From assembly GCF_002368335.1 (NCBI RefSeq), contig NZ_AP018288.1:2336208-2400207 (forward strand): a stretch of DNA of 64,000 nucleotides. The letters are read 5' to 3'. Shown here one piece after another: positions 10,001 to 18,078 of this stretch; position 1 is the first letter of the stretch, and each line of letters opens with the position of its first letter. The notes under the pieces are model-generated. The model was not told where the DNA came from and searched no databases. It was given only the letters and a program-made list of their open reading frames with translations. Made by a program: the position numbers and the translations under genes. This DNA is from Nostoc sp. NIES-4103 (GTDB taxonomy: Bacteria > Cyanobacteriota > Cyanobacteriia > Cyanobacteriales > Nostocaceae).

Positions 10001-10733
10001 TGTGGCTACCACTGCCGTTGCTACTGGACTTGAAGCACTAGCAGCCATTCGTCGAGAGCATTTTGATTGCCTCGTCCTCGATTTAGGACTGCCAGATATG
10101 ACAGGGTTTGAACTGATCGAGCAAATTAAGCTAGAACCGAATGGGGAAAATTTGCCAATTATTGTCTACACCGGTAGAGAAGTTACCAAAACCCAAGAAA
10201 CCGAACTGCGGCGCATAGCCGAGACAATCATCCTCAAAGACGTGCAATCACCAGAACGCCTTCTCGATGAAACAGCATTATTCCTACACCGAGTGCAAGC
10301 CAATATGCCTGCACCCAAACGACATTTATTAGAACAACTGCATTCGCGAGACTACTTACTTGCTGGTAAGAAAGTGTTAATTGTGGACGATGATGTACGT
10401 AATATTTTCGCGCTGACAAGTATGCTAGAACGCTATCAAATGCATGTCTTATATGCCGAAAACGGTAGGGAAGGTATTAGAGTATTAGAAAATACACCAG
10501 ACATTGATGTCGTGTTGATGGACGTAATGATGCCAGAAATGGACGGTTACGAAACAACCCAGCTGATCCGCCAGAAAGAGCAATTTCAAAGTTTACCGAT
10601 TATTGCACTGACCGCTAAAGCCATGCAAGGCGATCGCGATAAGTGCATTGCCGCAGGTGCATCAGACTACATTACCAAACCCGTGGATACTGAACAACTG
10701 CTCTCGCTGTTGCGTGTTTGGCTATATCGATAA
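4068..10733 (+). CDS. Giant soluble poly-HAMP hybrid histidine kinase (HAMP array-GAF-HisKA-HATPase-three REC)
   Basis: This 2221-residue protein has no transmembrane segment. Residues about 15-1258 are a HAMP array: an N-terminal HAMP, a degenerate 92-residue block (about 63-154), then 12 blocks of exactly 92 residues (155-1258), each pairing a SFASEVTRVAREVG-type half with a RNIAEVTTAVANGDLSKK-type half. A GAF domain follows (about 1285-1425, starting after LETVSKLILSEL), then a long coiled coil rich in Gln and Glu (about 1435-1530), HisKA with H1538 in SHELRTPLNS, and HATPase_c with DTGIGI and GGTGLGL. A Pro/Ser/Thr linker (about 1777-1821) made from short DNA repeats leads to three receivers with phospho-acceptors near D1883, D2005 and D2152. 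The layout resembles group III (Nik1-like) kinases in which HAMP chains transmit osmotic or other stress. AAGGA lies 7 nt before the ATG. Ligand unknown. Confidence 0.95.
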   Translation: MATEQLTRESDNLDLKQLLRTLSAVKQGDFSARMPIDQTGIAGKIADTLNDIIGQNERMAAEIQRIGNVVGKEGKISERATLGNVSGSWSDCVTSVNTLITDLVQPTSETTRVIRAVANGDLSQTIATEIDGRPLQGEFLQTANIVNTMVDRLGSFASEVTRVAREVGTEGKLGVQAEVRGVAGTWKDLTDNVNLMAGNLTGQVRNIAEVATAIANGDLSKKITVDVKGEILELKNTVNTMVDQLNSFASEVTRVAREVGTEGKLGVQAEVRGVAGTWKDLTDNVNLMAGNLTAQVRNIAEVTTAVANGDLSKKITVDVRGEILELKNTVNIMVDQLNSFASEVTRVAREVGAEGKLGGQAEVRGVAGTWKDLTDSVNFMAGSLTAQVRNIAEVTTAVATGDLSKKITVDVKGEILELKNTINTMVDQLNSFASEVTRVAREVGTEGKLGVQAEVRGVAGTWKDLTDNVNLMAGNLTGQVRNIAEVATAIANGDLSKKITVDVKGEIFELKNTINIMVDQLSSFASEVTRVAREVGSEGKLGVQADVKGVAGTWKDLTDSVNFMAGSLTAQVRNIAEVTTAVATGDLSKKITVDVKGEILELKNTINTMVDQLNSFASEVTRVAREVGSEGKLGVQAEVRGVAGTWKDLTDSVNFMAGSLTAQVRNIAEVTTAVANGDLSKKITVDVKGEILELKNTINTMVDQLSSFASEVTRVAREVGTEGKLGVQAEVRGVAGTWKDLTGAVNMMAGNLTDQVRNIAEVATAIANGDLSKKITVQVKGEILELKNTINIMVDQLNSFASEVTRVAREVGSEGKLGVQADVKGVAGTWKDLTDSVNFMAGSLTAQVRNIAAVTTAVANGDLSKKISVDVKGEILELKNTVNTMVDQLNSFASEVTRVAREVGTEGKLGVQAEVKGVAGTWKDLTDSVNFMAGSLTAQVRNIAEVTTAVANGDLSKKITVDVKGEIQELKNTINTMVDQLNSFASEVTRVAREVGTEGKLGVQAYVRGVGGTWKDLTDNVNSMAGNLTAQVRNIAEVTKAVANGDLSKKITVDVKGEILDLKNTINTMVDQLSSFASEVTRVAREVGTEGKLGGQAVVQGVAGTWKDLTDNVNSMAGNLTAQVRGIARVVTAVANGDLKRKLMLDAKGEIETLAETINEMIDTLATFANQVTTVAREVGIEGKLGGQARVPGAAGTWKDLTDNVNELAATLTTQLRAIAEVATAVTKGDLTRSIAVEALGEVAILKDNINQMIANLRETTQKNTEQDWLKTNLAKFTRMLQGQRDLETVSKLILSELAPLVGAQHGVFYLMEAPETQPYLKLLSSYAYRERKHLANRFHLGEGLVGQCALEKERILLTEIPNDYVKISSGLGEATPLNAVVLPVLFEGQVTAVIELASFRRFSEIHLTFFDQLTESIAIVLNTIAASMRTEELLKQSQSLAEELQTQQNELRETNKRLEQQAQSLKTSEDLLKGQQEELQQTNAELEEKAELLAQQKKEVERKNREIEQARRSLEEKAEQLALSSKYKSEFLANMSHELRTPLNSLLILARLLADNIEGNLTNRQVEYSQTIYSAGTDLLALINDILDLAKIESGTMSIDMGQILLAELAEQTERTFGQVAQNKGLTFTIELAPGLPNTIYTDVKRLQQVLKNLLSNAFKFTEHGEVHLRIEVAKHGWSHNQEILNRAQMVIAFSVTDTGIGIAPDKQKVIFEAFQQADGTTSRKYGGTGLGLSISREIAHLFGGEIKLVSQPGQGSTFTFYLPQDRRGGEFIASASYSPLPTPHRPLSPEGAPSSLLPTPNSPLPTPHSQLPTQHSALLDDDRATIESGDRVLLIVEDDINFARILLDMSHQQGFKVITAQTGSAGLTLARQFLPSAILLDIRLPEMDGWTVLDRLKHDPNTRHIPVHIMTVEEGRQRGLQLGAIAYLQKPVTSEAISEALTKIKGFVDRRVKNLLVVEDDDIQRHSIVELIGNSDVATTAVATGLEALAAIRREHFDCLVLDLGLPDMTGFELIEQIKLEPNGENLPIIVYTGREVTKTQETELRRIAETIILKDVQSPERLLDETALFLHRVQANMPAPKRHLLEQLHSRDYLLAGKKVLIVDDDVRNIFALTSMLERYQMHVLYAENGREGIRVLENTPDIDVVLMDVMMPEMDGYETTQLIRQKEQFQSLPIIALTAKAMQGDRDKCIAAGASDYITKPVDTEQLLSLLRVWLYR
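4254..7841 (+). repeat. Array of thirteen 276-bp coding repeats (HAMP pairs)
   Basis: The period is exactly 276 bp (92 codons). Twelve well-conserved units start at 4530 and every 276 bp after that (4806, 5082 and so on, the last at 7566). A degenerate unit precedes them at 4254. Central units are very similar at the DNA level and share long identical stretches, while the first and last units have drifted, as expected for expansion by unequal crossover or gene conversion. Confidence 0.95.
9398..9530 (+). repeat. In-frame CCCACTC-type heptamer repeats between HATPase and first receiver
   Basis: Within the poly-HAMP kinase, the stretch between the ATPase domain and the first receiver is built from CTCCCCACTCC and CCCAACTCC-like short tandem repeats plus CAGCACTCAGCAC. 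It encodes a Pro/Ser/Thr/Leu-rich linker. The same kind of sequence occurs between genes elsewhere in the window (for example 20150-20174), so it looks like an intergenic repeat tolerated in a flexible linker. Confidence 0.8.
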
Positions 10734-10850
10734 CAACGTCAACAGGAATAATGCAAACAATAGCCGAAACCCTGATTTTTGCCTGGCGGCAATTCATATG
10801 CCGCTACGTAAAACATATCTAAATTACATGATTACTGTTAGTAGTAGCGT

Positions 10851-11022
10851 GACCGGACTAAAATAGTGCATTAACGTAGACGCGTAAGCGGTGAGCCAGC
10901 GCGGTCTTGGGGGTTTCCCCCATGAGCGACTGGCGAACCCGTAGGGCTTGCCGCAGGCTACCGCACCAGGCGCAGAGAACACAGAGATGTGAGAAGAAAT
11001 TTATGCACTAAATTAGTCCGGT
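10851..11022. mobile_element. MITE-like element, CCGGACTAAAATAGTGCA family
   Basis: Terminal inverted repeats are CCGGACTAAAATAGTGCA at 10853-10870 and TGCACTAAATTAGTCCGG at 11004-11021, matching over most of 18 bp. The interior carries ACGTAGACGCGTAAGCGG and a CAGAGAACACAGAGAT segment, here interrupted by about 50 bp of GC-rich DNA. A second copy lies at 53951-54067 and a related, inverted one at 45621-45752. No coding capacity, so it would be non-autonomous. Confidence 0.75.
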
Positions 11023-11030
11023 TGTGCTAG

Positions 11031-11220
11031 TAGTGGCGTGGCAAGGCTAAAATGTTGCATTATACAAATTCTCAAAATCTTGGCAACACATAAATGGACT
11101 GTAGGGGCATTATGGCTTTGTTTCTTGTGGGATGGGCGTCCCGCCCGTCCTAATGGCGGGCTAGAAGCCCGCCCCACAAGAAAATCTATTGCAATATTTT
11201 AGCCTTGCCACGCCAGTAGT
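11031..11220. mobile_element. MITE-like element, GGCGTGGCAAGGCTAAAAT family
   Basis: About 27-bp terminal inverted repeats: GTGGCGTGGCAAGGCTAAAA on the left and TTTTAGCCTTGCCACGCCAG on the right. An inner hairpin runs from CTTGTGGGATGGGCG to GCCCGCCCCACAAG (about 11124-11180). A related copy with the same inner hairpin is at 23671-23803 and a minimal one at 53897-53943. It abuts the preceding element, suggesting a shared insertion hotspot. Confidence 0.78.
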
Positions 11221-11705
11221 CATATCATGTCCGCTTGATCAGTTATGATTCGGTGCATCTGTGCAGAAACCTCAAAACCCTCGCCCCTAATCGCCAACGT
11301 ACTGGCTCCTCAGCACGAGCGCGCTTTTTACCAGTTAGGATTCAGAAGCTTTGAATTTTCACAAATTAAATAGGATTGCTATAGTAAGCAATTAAGATTA
11401 TACATCTATTTTCCAAAAATTGAACCACAAAACTTCCTACTCCTCGTCTCAGTTATAGTCGAAACCTCTGAAAACTGTTGTAAATGAGAGTATGAATTAG
11501 CAAACATAACTGTCAGTTCTGAATTAACTTCTTATAGTTTATACTTTATCCATATTTTTTAACACTTTGTTTTAAGAATAAATACTTAAGTGATGCCTTT
11601 AGTTTATAAAATATTCTTTGTGATCTCTATCACAGATAGACCCCTATATCGCTCATATTATATAACTTTGAACTGTGTTGAAAGTGACTCAGGGAGTATG
11701 TTTAT

Positions 11706-14700
11706 ATGCAAATCTCAGGTTACAAAAACTTGCAAAAAATACACACATCAGAAAATACTACCCTATATCATGCCACTAGAGAGCTAGACCAGCAACCAGT
11801 CATTATTAAAACGTTAAAACATGAGTATCCTTCATTAGAAGAATTAACAATATTAAAACATGAATATGAAATTAGCAAAAATTTGAATATAGAAGGAGTT
11901 GTGAAAACAATAGATTTGTTGTACTACAAAAATTCTTTTGCTTTAATCTTAGAGTATTTTGGTGTTCAATCTCTAAAAAGCTTTTTAAAAAATACATCTA
12001 TTCAAGTATCTAGTTGTTTACAAATCATCTTGCAAGTTACTGAAACTCTAGCTCAACTGCATCAGCAAGAAATTATTCATAAAGATATCAAATCTGAAAA
12101 TATTATTATTAATCCAGAAACTCTTCAGGTAAAAATTACCGATTTTAGTATTGCTTCTCGATTATCTAAAGAAAATCAAACAGTTAGTCATCCCAACTTA
12201 CTTGAAGGTACACTTGCCTATATCTCTCCAGAACAAACTGGCAGAATGAATCGGTCTATTGATTACCGTAGCGACTATTACTCACTGGGTGTCACTTTTT
12301 ATGAAATGCTGACTGGTCAATTACCGTACCAAAACAGCGACCCAATGGAATTAGTTCATTCTCATATTGCTAAAAAACCAGTACCGCCTCATCAGTTAAA
12401 TCCACAAATTCCTGTTGCTGTCTCTGATATCGTCATGAAATTACTGGAAAAAAATGCTGAAGATAGATATCAAAGCGCAGCTGGAATCAAGTATGATCTA
12501 GAATTTTGTCTCACCCATCTAGAAGCCACAGGCAAAATTCCTAATTTTCAAGTGGGAGAGCAAGATTTATCTGGGCAACTTCTTATACCTCAAAAACTCT
12601 ACGGTAGAGAACAAGAAGTAGAAACATTACTAACAGCATTTGCAAGAGTTAGTGCAGAGGGGATAGGGCAAAAGTTTTTACCACTTCGTTCACGTAGTGA
12701 ATTGATGTTAGTTTCTGGTTACTCTGGTACTGGTAAATCTTCTCTAGTACATGAAATTCATAAACCCATAGTTCGCCAATGTGGGTATTTTATTAGTGGT
12801 AAATTCGACCAGTTTAAACGCAATATTCCTTATTTTGCCTTAATTCAAGCTTTCCAAGAATTAATTCAGCAACTCTTGACAGAAAATTCTGCATCCATAA
12901 CTCTTTGGAAAGAAAAAATCTTCAATGCCCTTGGCAATAATGGACAAATAATCATTGATGTTATTCCTGAACTATATCTAATTATTGGTCAACAGCCACA
13001 AGTACCAAATTTAGGAGCAGTAGAATCACAAAATCGTTTTAATCGGGTATTTAAAGAGTTTATTCGCGTCTTTGCTCAAAAGGAACACCCTCTAGTTTTA
13101 TTCCTTGATGATTTACAATGGGCAGATTCAGCTTCTCTCAATTTAATTCAATTGCTTGTCACTGATTCTGAAAGTCAATATTTGTTATTGATTGGAACTT
13201 ATCGAGATAATGAAGTGAGTCCTACCCATCCTTTAATACAAACATTAGAGAAAATTGAACAAGAGCAAGCGACTATCAATCATATTATTTTAAAACCATT
13301 AAAATCAGCAGATGTTAATCAATTAGTTGCTGATACTCTAGGTGAAATTGAAAGGACTAAGCCAATAGCAGAATTACTTTTTCATAAAACTGCTGGCAAC
13401 CCCTTCTTTTTAACACAAATGTTTTCCACACTATACCAAGAGAAACTGCTGAACTTTGATTACAATACCAGGCAATGGCAGTGGAATATTCAAGAAATTC
13501 AAGCGATTGGTATCACAGATAAAACAGTTGTGGAATTAGTGGCCGGCAATATTCAAAAACTGCCATCAGCAACACAGCATGTTTTGAAACTAGCAGCATG
13601 TATTGGGAATTGTTTTAGTTTAGATGTGCTAGCAATTGTTAGCGAAAAATCACAGACGGTAACGGCAGCAAATTTGTGGGCAGGATTACAGTCAGGTTTG
13701 ATTTTACCTCTGAGTAATGCTTATAAAATTCCCCTGGTGTTTCAGCAAGAATCACCAATAGCTTTTAACTTAGATGCTGGAAAAGTTGCCTATAAATTCT
13801 TACATGATCGCGTACAGCAAGCAGCCTATTCTCTAATTCCTGAAGATCAGAAAAAGGCAACTCATCTCAAGATTGGTCAGCTATTACTTGCTAATACACC
13901 ACTTACAGAACGGGAAGCCAATATTTTTGATATTGTGAATCAGTTAAATTTTGGTGTTGAGTTAATTATTGAACAGCCAGAAAAATATGAATTAGCTGAA
14001 CTGAATCTGATGGCGGCTAAAAAAGCCAAAGCAGCTACAGCTTATGAAGCTGCTAGCAAATACATCAATGTTGGTTTGGAATTGCTTGTAGAAAATAGCT
14101 GGTCAAGTCACTATGAATTAACATGCGCTTTGTTTATTGAAGCGGTGGAAATCGAATCTTTAAATGCTAATTTTGAGCAGTCTGCTATTTTCACTGATAT
14201 TGTCTTGCACCAAGGGAAAAGCATCCTTGATAAAGCCAAAGTTTTAGAGCTAAAAGTTTTATCTTATATGGCTCAAAACCGACCGTTAGAAGCATTCGAT
14301 GCAGGTGTGCAAGCACTGGAAATGCTAGGTCTTGACTTGTCTGCTACATCCAGTACCCAAAATACCTTGCCTATCTTACCTCGGTTGGAAGATTTAGAAA
14401 GTTTTCCCATCATGACAGATGCCAAGCAACTAGCAATTATGCAAATTCTAGTTTCTTTGATGGGCCCTGTTTATATGGCAAAACAAGAAATGCTATTGCC
14501 AGTTGTATTAACTATGATCAATCTGTGTATAGAACATGGTCATTCGGCAATAGCAGCTTATGCATATGTTATTTATGGCTTGATTTCATGTGGGTCATTA
14601 GAAGGCTTGGATACAGGATATCAATGCGGTCAAATAGCCTTCAAGTTATTGGAGCAATTTAACGCTAAAGAACTCAAATGTAAAATCTACAATGTTGTTT

Positions 14701-17210
14701 ATAGTTTGATTAGACCTTGGAAAAAGGATTTAAGAGAAAGCATAGTACCCCTAATAGAAACACAGCAAAGCGGTTTAGAAACCGGAGATTTAGAATATGC
14801 TAGTTATGCTACTATGTACTACTGTTTTTACATCTTTCTCATGGGTGAACCGTTAAATGTTGTAGAAAATAAGCATTCACAATATCTTGATTCGCTATTA
14901 AAGCTGAATCAGCAAACAGCTATTGACAGTACTAAAATAGTTAGACAGCTATGCTTGAATTTAATTGATCATTCAATAGATAAATGTTCTTTAACTGGAG
15001 AAGTTTTTGATGAAGCAGCAATGCTGGCAAGTTTGCGCGAAACTAATAATCACATGTTGGTGTTTTTGTTTTATTTTGCCAAATTGATGCTTTGTTATCT
15101 ATTTAAAGATACTGCTCAGGCTGTGGAAAACATCAGGCTATCAGCAGAAAATGTAGTATACATAACAGGGATTATATATAGTGTAGTATATAACTTCTAC
15201 TGTTCACTGACTCTTTTAGCTGATTATCCAAATGTGAGCAAGAGTGAGCAAGAAGAATATTTAAATCAAGTATTGAAAAATCAAGAAAACATGAAAGTTT
15301 GGGCGGCTCATGCTTCCTGTAACTTTCAGCACAAATATGATTTAGTTGAAGCAGAAAAAGCACGGGTTTTAGGACAAACTTTGGTAGCAATGGAATATTA
15401 CGATCGCGCCATTGCTGGAGCTAAAGAAAACCTCTACATTCAAGAAGAAGCCTTAGCGAATGAATTAGCAGCGGAGTTTTATTTATCATTCGGTAAAGAA
15501 ACAATTGGTGAAGCTTACTTGCTCAAGTCTTACTATGGTTATATCCGCTGGGGTGCCATTGCAAAGGTCAAAGATTTAGAAGCAAGATATCCTGAGTTTC
15601 TTGCTCATATTAATCATCAAAAAAACAGTAAAATCTCTATACATCGCACAACTAAAACGACTAAAACTGACAGTTTAGCAGTACTGGATTTATCTACAGT
15701 TATGAAAGCATCGCAAGCTATTTCTCAAGAAATTGTTTTTGACAAACTAGTTGAGAAATTAATGCTAATGGTGATGGAAAATGCTGGGGCACAGAAAGGC
15801 CTACTATTTTTGAAAAAATTGGATAATTTAGCTTTAGTTGCTCAAGGAACTGTTGAACCTCAAGATGTGAGTCTCTTACCTTTTATCAATATTTATAACT
15901 TTACAGATTTGCCGCTTTCAGTGATTAACTATGTACAAATCACAGAAAAAACTATTATTTTAGAAGATGCTCAACAAGAAGAATTATTCACAGCCGATCC
16001 ATACATTACCAAACACCAAATAAAATCCTTATTAGCCTTACCTGTAATCTATCAAGGCACTTTTACAGGAATAATTTATTTAGAAAATCGCTCATTGTCA
16101 GGAGCATTTACACGCGATCGCCTGCAAGTATTATCCCTACTTTGTGCCCAAATTGCTATCTCCATTGAGAATGCTAATCTTTATCAAAATTTGCAAGCTT
16201 ACTCACAACAACTAGAAAGCAAAAATCAAGCGTTGCAACTATCAGAAACACGGGAACGAGAAAAGGCGACTCAACTGGAAGCTACTATACATCAACTGCA
16301 AAATACACAATTGCAACTTGTACATAGCGAGAAAATGTGTAGTTTAGGACAAATGGTAGCAGGTATCGCTCATGAAGTTAACAATCCCATTAACTTTATC
16401 AAAGGTAATATCGAACACATTGATAGTTATACCCAAAACCTACTAAATCTGCTCGACCTTTACCAACAGCAATATCCTAATCCTAGTGAGATAATTCAAG
16501 ATGAAATAGATGCTGTTGAGTTAGAGTTTATCATTGAAGACTTACCAAAGATGTTGCAATCAATGAAACTAGGAGCAAATCGTATCAGTGAAATTGTCCG
16601 CACCATGCGTAACTATTCCCGTGTAGATGCAACACAAATGCAACTTGCAGACATTCATGACGGTATAGATAGCACATTAATGATTTTGCAGCATCGCCTG
16701 AAAGCTCAATCTCATAGACCTGCAATTGAGATTATTAAAGAATATGGCAATTTGCCGCCAGTGGAGTGTTATATTGGGCAGCTAAACCAAGTGTTTATGA
16801 ATCTTTTAGCAAATAGTATTGATGCTATTGAAGAGTCAAGAGTACGGGCGCAAAACATTGCGCCCGTACAGGGGTCAGTGGTTAATAAAAAAATAACGAA
16901 CAATCCTCAAATTCGCATTTATACAGAAGTGAAAAATAACAGCCATGTATGTATTTCCATTTCTGATAATGGTTTTGGGATGAAAGAAGAAGTACGCAGC
17001 AAGATATTTAATCCCTTCTTTACCACAAAACCAATAGGCAAAGGAACAGGAATTGGTTTATCCATTAGTTACCATATTGTGGTGGAAAAACACGCTGGTA
17101 ATATAAACTGTATTTCAGCGCCTGGTGAGGGAACTGAGTTTGTGATTGAAATTCCTATTCAGCATCAGCATCAGCAGCAATCAGTGCAGAAAACGCCAAT
17201 TACCATATAG
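11706..17210 (+). CDS. Multi-sensor signalling multi-kinase (Ser/Thr kinase-AAA ATPase-TPR-like-GAF-histidine kinase)
   Basis: This 1834-residue protein combines two kinase chemistries. Residues 1-265 are a eukaryotic-type Ser/Thr kinase with ATP-binding K35 (VIIKTLK), catalytic loop HKDIKSEN with D127, and DFS in place of DFG at D146; the glycine loop is degenerate. A predicted AAA ATPase starts with GREQEVETL; its Walker A is GYSGTGKSS with K344 and its Walker B LVLFLDDLQWAD. A long alpha-helical, TPR-like region follows (about 700-1290), then GAF (about 1330-1480), coiled coil, HisKA with H1556 in AHEVNNP and HATPase_c with DNGFGM and GTGIGLSIS. This architecture is known from Nostocales as a multi-sensor multi-kinase. 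ATG at 11706 is preceded by a GGGAG motif. A palindromic repeat is embedded in the ATPase domain. Substrates and signal unknown. Confidence 0.93.
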   Translation: MQISGYKNLQKIHTSENTTLYHATRELDQQPVIIKTLKHEYPSLEELTILKHEYEISKNLNIEGVVKTIDLLYYKNSFALILEYFGVQSLKSFLKNTSIQVSSCLQIILQVTETLAQLHQQEIIHKDIKSENIIINPETLQVKITDFSIASRLSKENQTVSHPNLLEGTLAYISPEQTGRMNRSIDYRSDYYSLGVTFYEMLTGQLPYQNSDPMELVHSHIAKKPVPPHQLNPQIPVAVSDIVMKLLEKNAEDRYQSAAGIKYDLEFCLTHLEATGKIPNFQVGEQDLSGQLLIPQKLYGREQEVETLLTAFARVSAEGIGQKFLPLRSRSELMLVSGYSGTGKSSLVHEIHKPIVRQCGYFISGKFDQFKRNIPYFALIQAFQELIQQLLTENSASITLWKEKIFNALGNNGQIIIDVIPELYLIIGQQPQVPNLGAVESQNRFNRVFKEFIRVFAQKEHPLVLFLDDLQWADSASLNLIQLLVTDSESQYLLLIGTYRDNEVSPTHPLIQTLEKIEQEQATINHIILKPLKSADVNQLVADTLGEIERTKPIAELLFHKTAGNPFFLTQMFSTLYQEKLLNFDYNTRQWQWNIQEIQAIGITDKTVVELVAGNIQKLPSATQHVLKLAACIGNCFSLDVLAIVSEKSQTVTAANLWAGLQSGLILPLSNAYKIPLVFQQESPIAFNLDAGKVAYKFLHDRVQQAAYSLIPEDQKKATHLKIGQLLLANTPLTEREANIFDIVNQLNFGVELIIEQPEKYELAELNLMAAKKAKAATAYEAASKYINVGLELLVENSWSSHYELTCALFIEAVEIESLNANFEQSAIFTDIVLHQGKSILDKAKVLELKVLSYMAQNRPLEAFDAGVQALEMLGLDLSATSSTQNTLPILPRLEDLESFPIMTDAKQLAIMQILVSLMGPVYMAKQEMLLPVVLTMINLCIEHGHSAIAAYAYVIYGLISCGSLEGLDTGYQCGQIAFKLLEQFNAKELKCKIYNVVYSLIRPWKKDLRESIVPLIETQQSGLETGDLEYASYATMYYCFYIFLMGEPLNVVENKHSQYLDSLLKLNQQTAIDSTKIVRQLCLNLIDHSIDKCSLTGEVFDEAAMLASLRETNNHMLVFLFYFAKLMLCYLFKDTAQAVENIRLSAENVVYITGIIYSVVYNFYCSLTLLADYPNVSKSEQEEYLNQVLKNQENMKVWAAHASCNFQHKYDLVEAEKARVLGQTLVAMEYYDRAIAGAKENLYIQEEALANELAAEFYLSFGKETIGEAYLLKSYYGYIRWGAIAKVKDLEARYPEFLAHINHQKNSKISIHRTTKTTKTDSLAVLDLSTVMKASQAISQEIVFDKLVEKLMLMVMENAGAQKGLLFLKKLDNLALVAQGTVEPQDVSLLPFINIYNFTDLPLSVINYVQITEKTIILEDAQQEELFTADPYITKHQIKSLLALPVIYQGTFTGIIYLENRSLSGAFTRDRLQVLSLLCAQIAISIENANLYQNLQAYSQQLESKNQALQLSETREREKATQLEATIHQLQNTQLQLVHSEKMCSLGQMVAGIAHEVNNPINFIKGNIEHIDSYTQNLLNLLDLYQQQYPNPSEIIQDEIDAVELEFIIEDLPKMLQSMKLGANRISEIVRTMRNYSRVDATQMQLADIHDGIDSTLMILQHRLKAQSHRPAIEIIKEYGNLPPVECYIGQLNQVFMNLLANSIDAIEESRVRAQNIAPVQGSVVNKKITNNPQIRIYTEVKNNSHVCISISDNGFGMKEEVRSKIFNPFFTTKPIGKGTGIGLSISYHIVVEKHAGNINCISAPGEGTEFVIEIPIQHQHQQQSVQKTPITI
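16842..16869 (+). repeat. Perfect 12-bp-stem palindrome inside the multi-kinase gene
   Basis: GTACGGGCGCAA, a 4-nt loop AACA, then TTGCGCCCGTAC. It lies in frame between the N-box (ANSIDAIEE) and the DNGFGM box and encodes part of a variable insertion. Palindromes built on GGGCGCAA are usually intergenic repeats in Nostoc-type genomes (recalled, not checked). Confidence 0.8.
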
Positions 17211-17304
17211 TTTTCATACTCAGCACTTTGCTCTAAAATGTTACATAATTGTAATGTTCAACTTGATTGCGAATGATCAAGTATGAACAACTCGAAGTTC
17301 TCTC

Positions 17305-18078
17305 ATGACAACTACACCATCCTTTAACTCTTGGGTAACTTGCCCTGAACCGAATCCTGAAGCCTCCCTACGTTTATTTTGCTTTCCCTACGCTGGAGGT
17401 AGCTCTCTAATTTATCGTACTTGGTCTGCAAATTTACCCTCGAATGTAGAAGTTTGTCCGATTGAACTACCAGGACGAGGAAAGCAGATGCGCTTACCTG
17501 CTTTGACTCGTTTAGAAGCGCTAGTTGCAGCGATCGCTCCTATGCTCTTACCATACTTAGATAAACCATTCGTGTTTTTCGGTCACAGCATGGGTGCGCT
17601 TGTCAGCTTTGAACTCACTCATCTACTTCGCCGAGAGTATAATCTCCATCCTCTCCATCTGTTCCTATCTGCACGGCGTCCTCCCCAAATCCCTGCTACC
17701 AAACCACCAGTTCATAACCTTCCCGAACCAGCTTTTAAAGAAGAACTGCGACGCCTCAACGGTACTCCTTTACAGGTGTTAGAGAACTCTGAACTGATGC
17801 AACTCCTCATGCCTATTGTACGGGCAGATTTTGCTGTCCTTGAAACTTACGTTTATGCTCCCCAACCGCGCCTTGATTGCTCCATAACAGTTTTCGGTGG
17901 CTTACAGGATAAGGAGGTAAGTTTCGAGCAACTCCAAAGTTGGCGGGAACAGACAAATGCCAACTTCTCTATCAAAATGTTCGATGGGGATCATTTTTTC
18001 GTGCAGTCAGCTCGCTTACTGCTGCTAGAGTCTGTTTGTGAAGAACTGCAACAGATTCAGCTCTCTCACGCCCTGTAA
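17305..18078 (+). CDS. Type II thioesterase (alpha/beta hydrolase, GrsT-like)
   Basis: This 257-residue protein is normal length for the family that removes stalled or wrongly loaded acyl groups from carrier proteins of non-ribosomal peptide and polyketide synthases. It begins with the family signature LFCFPYAGGSS. The nucleophile elbow GHSMGAL places Ser at S95; D202 in GGLQDKEV and H230 in DGDHFFV complete a plausible catalytic triad. No NRPS, PKS or carrier-protein gene lies in the window, so it is either an orphan acting on a distant cluster or serves another acyl-thioester pathway. It starts 94 nt after the multi-kinase and may have its own promoter; no strong ribosome binding site is visible. 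Confidence 0.9.
   Translation: MTTTPSFNSWVTCPEPNPEASLRLFCFPYAGGSSLIYRTWSANLPSNVEVCPIELPGRGKQMRLPALTRLEALVAAIAPMLLPYLDKPFVFFGHSMGALVSFELTHLLRREYNLHPLHLFLSARRPPQIPATKPPVHNLPEPAFKEELRRLNGTPLQVLENSELMQLLMPIVRADFAVLETYVYAPQPRLDCSITVFGGLQDKEVSFEQLQSWREQTNANFSIKMFDGDHFFVQSARLLLLESVCEELQQIQLSHAL

Larger units (their letters stand above)
10734..11705. other. Intergenic region with two MITE-like elements and the leader of the multi-kinase gene
   Basis: The left half holds two adjacent inverted-repeat elements (10851-11022 and 11031-11220, listed separately). From 11221 to 11700 the DNA becomes AT-rich and presumably holds the promoter of the downstream kinase. No gene seen. Confidence 0.75.

Noticed and set aside
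17221..17304. Thioesterase as part of an operon with the multi-kinase
   Set aside because: A 94-nt AT-rich gap with no functional link; codirectional placement alone is not enough.
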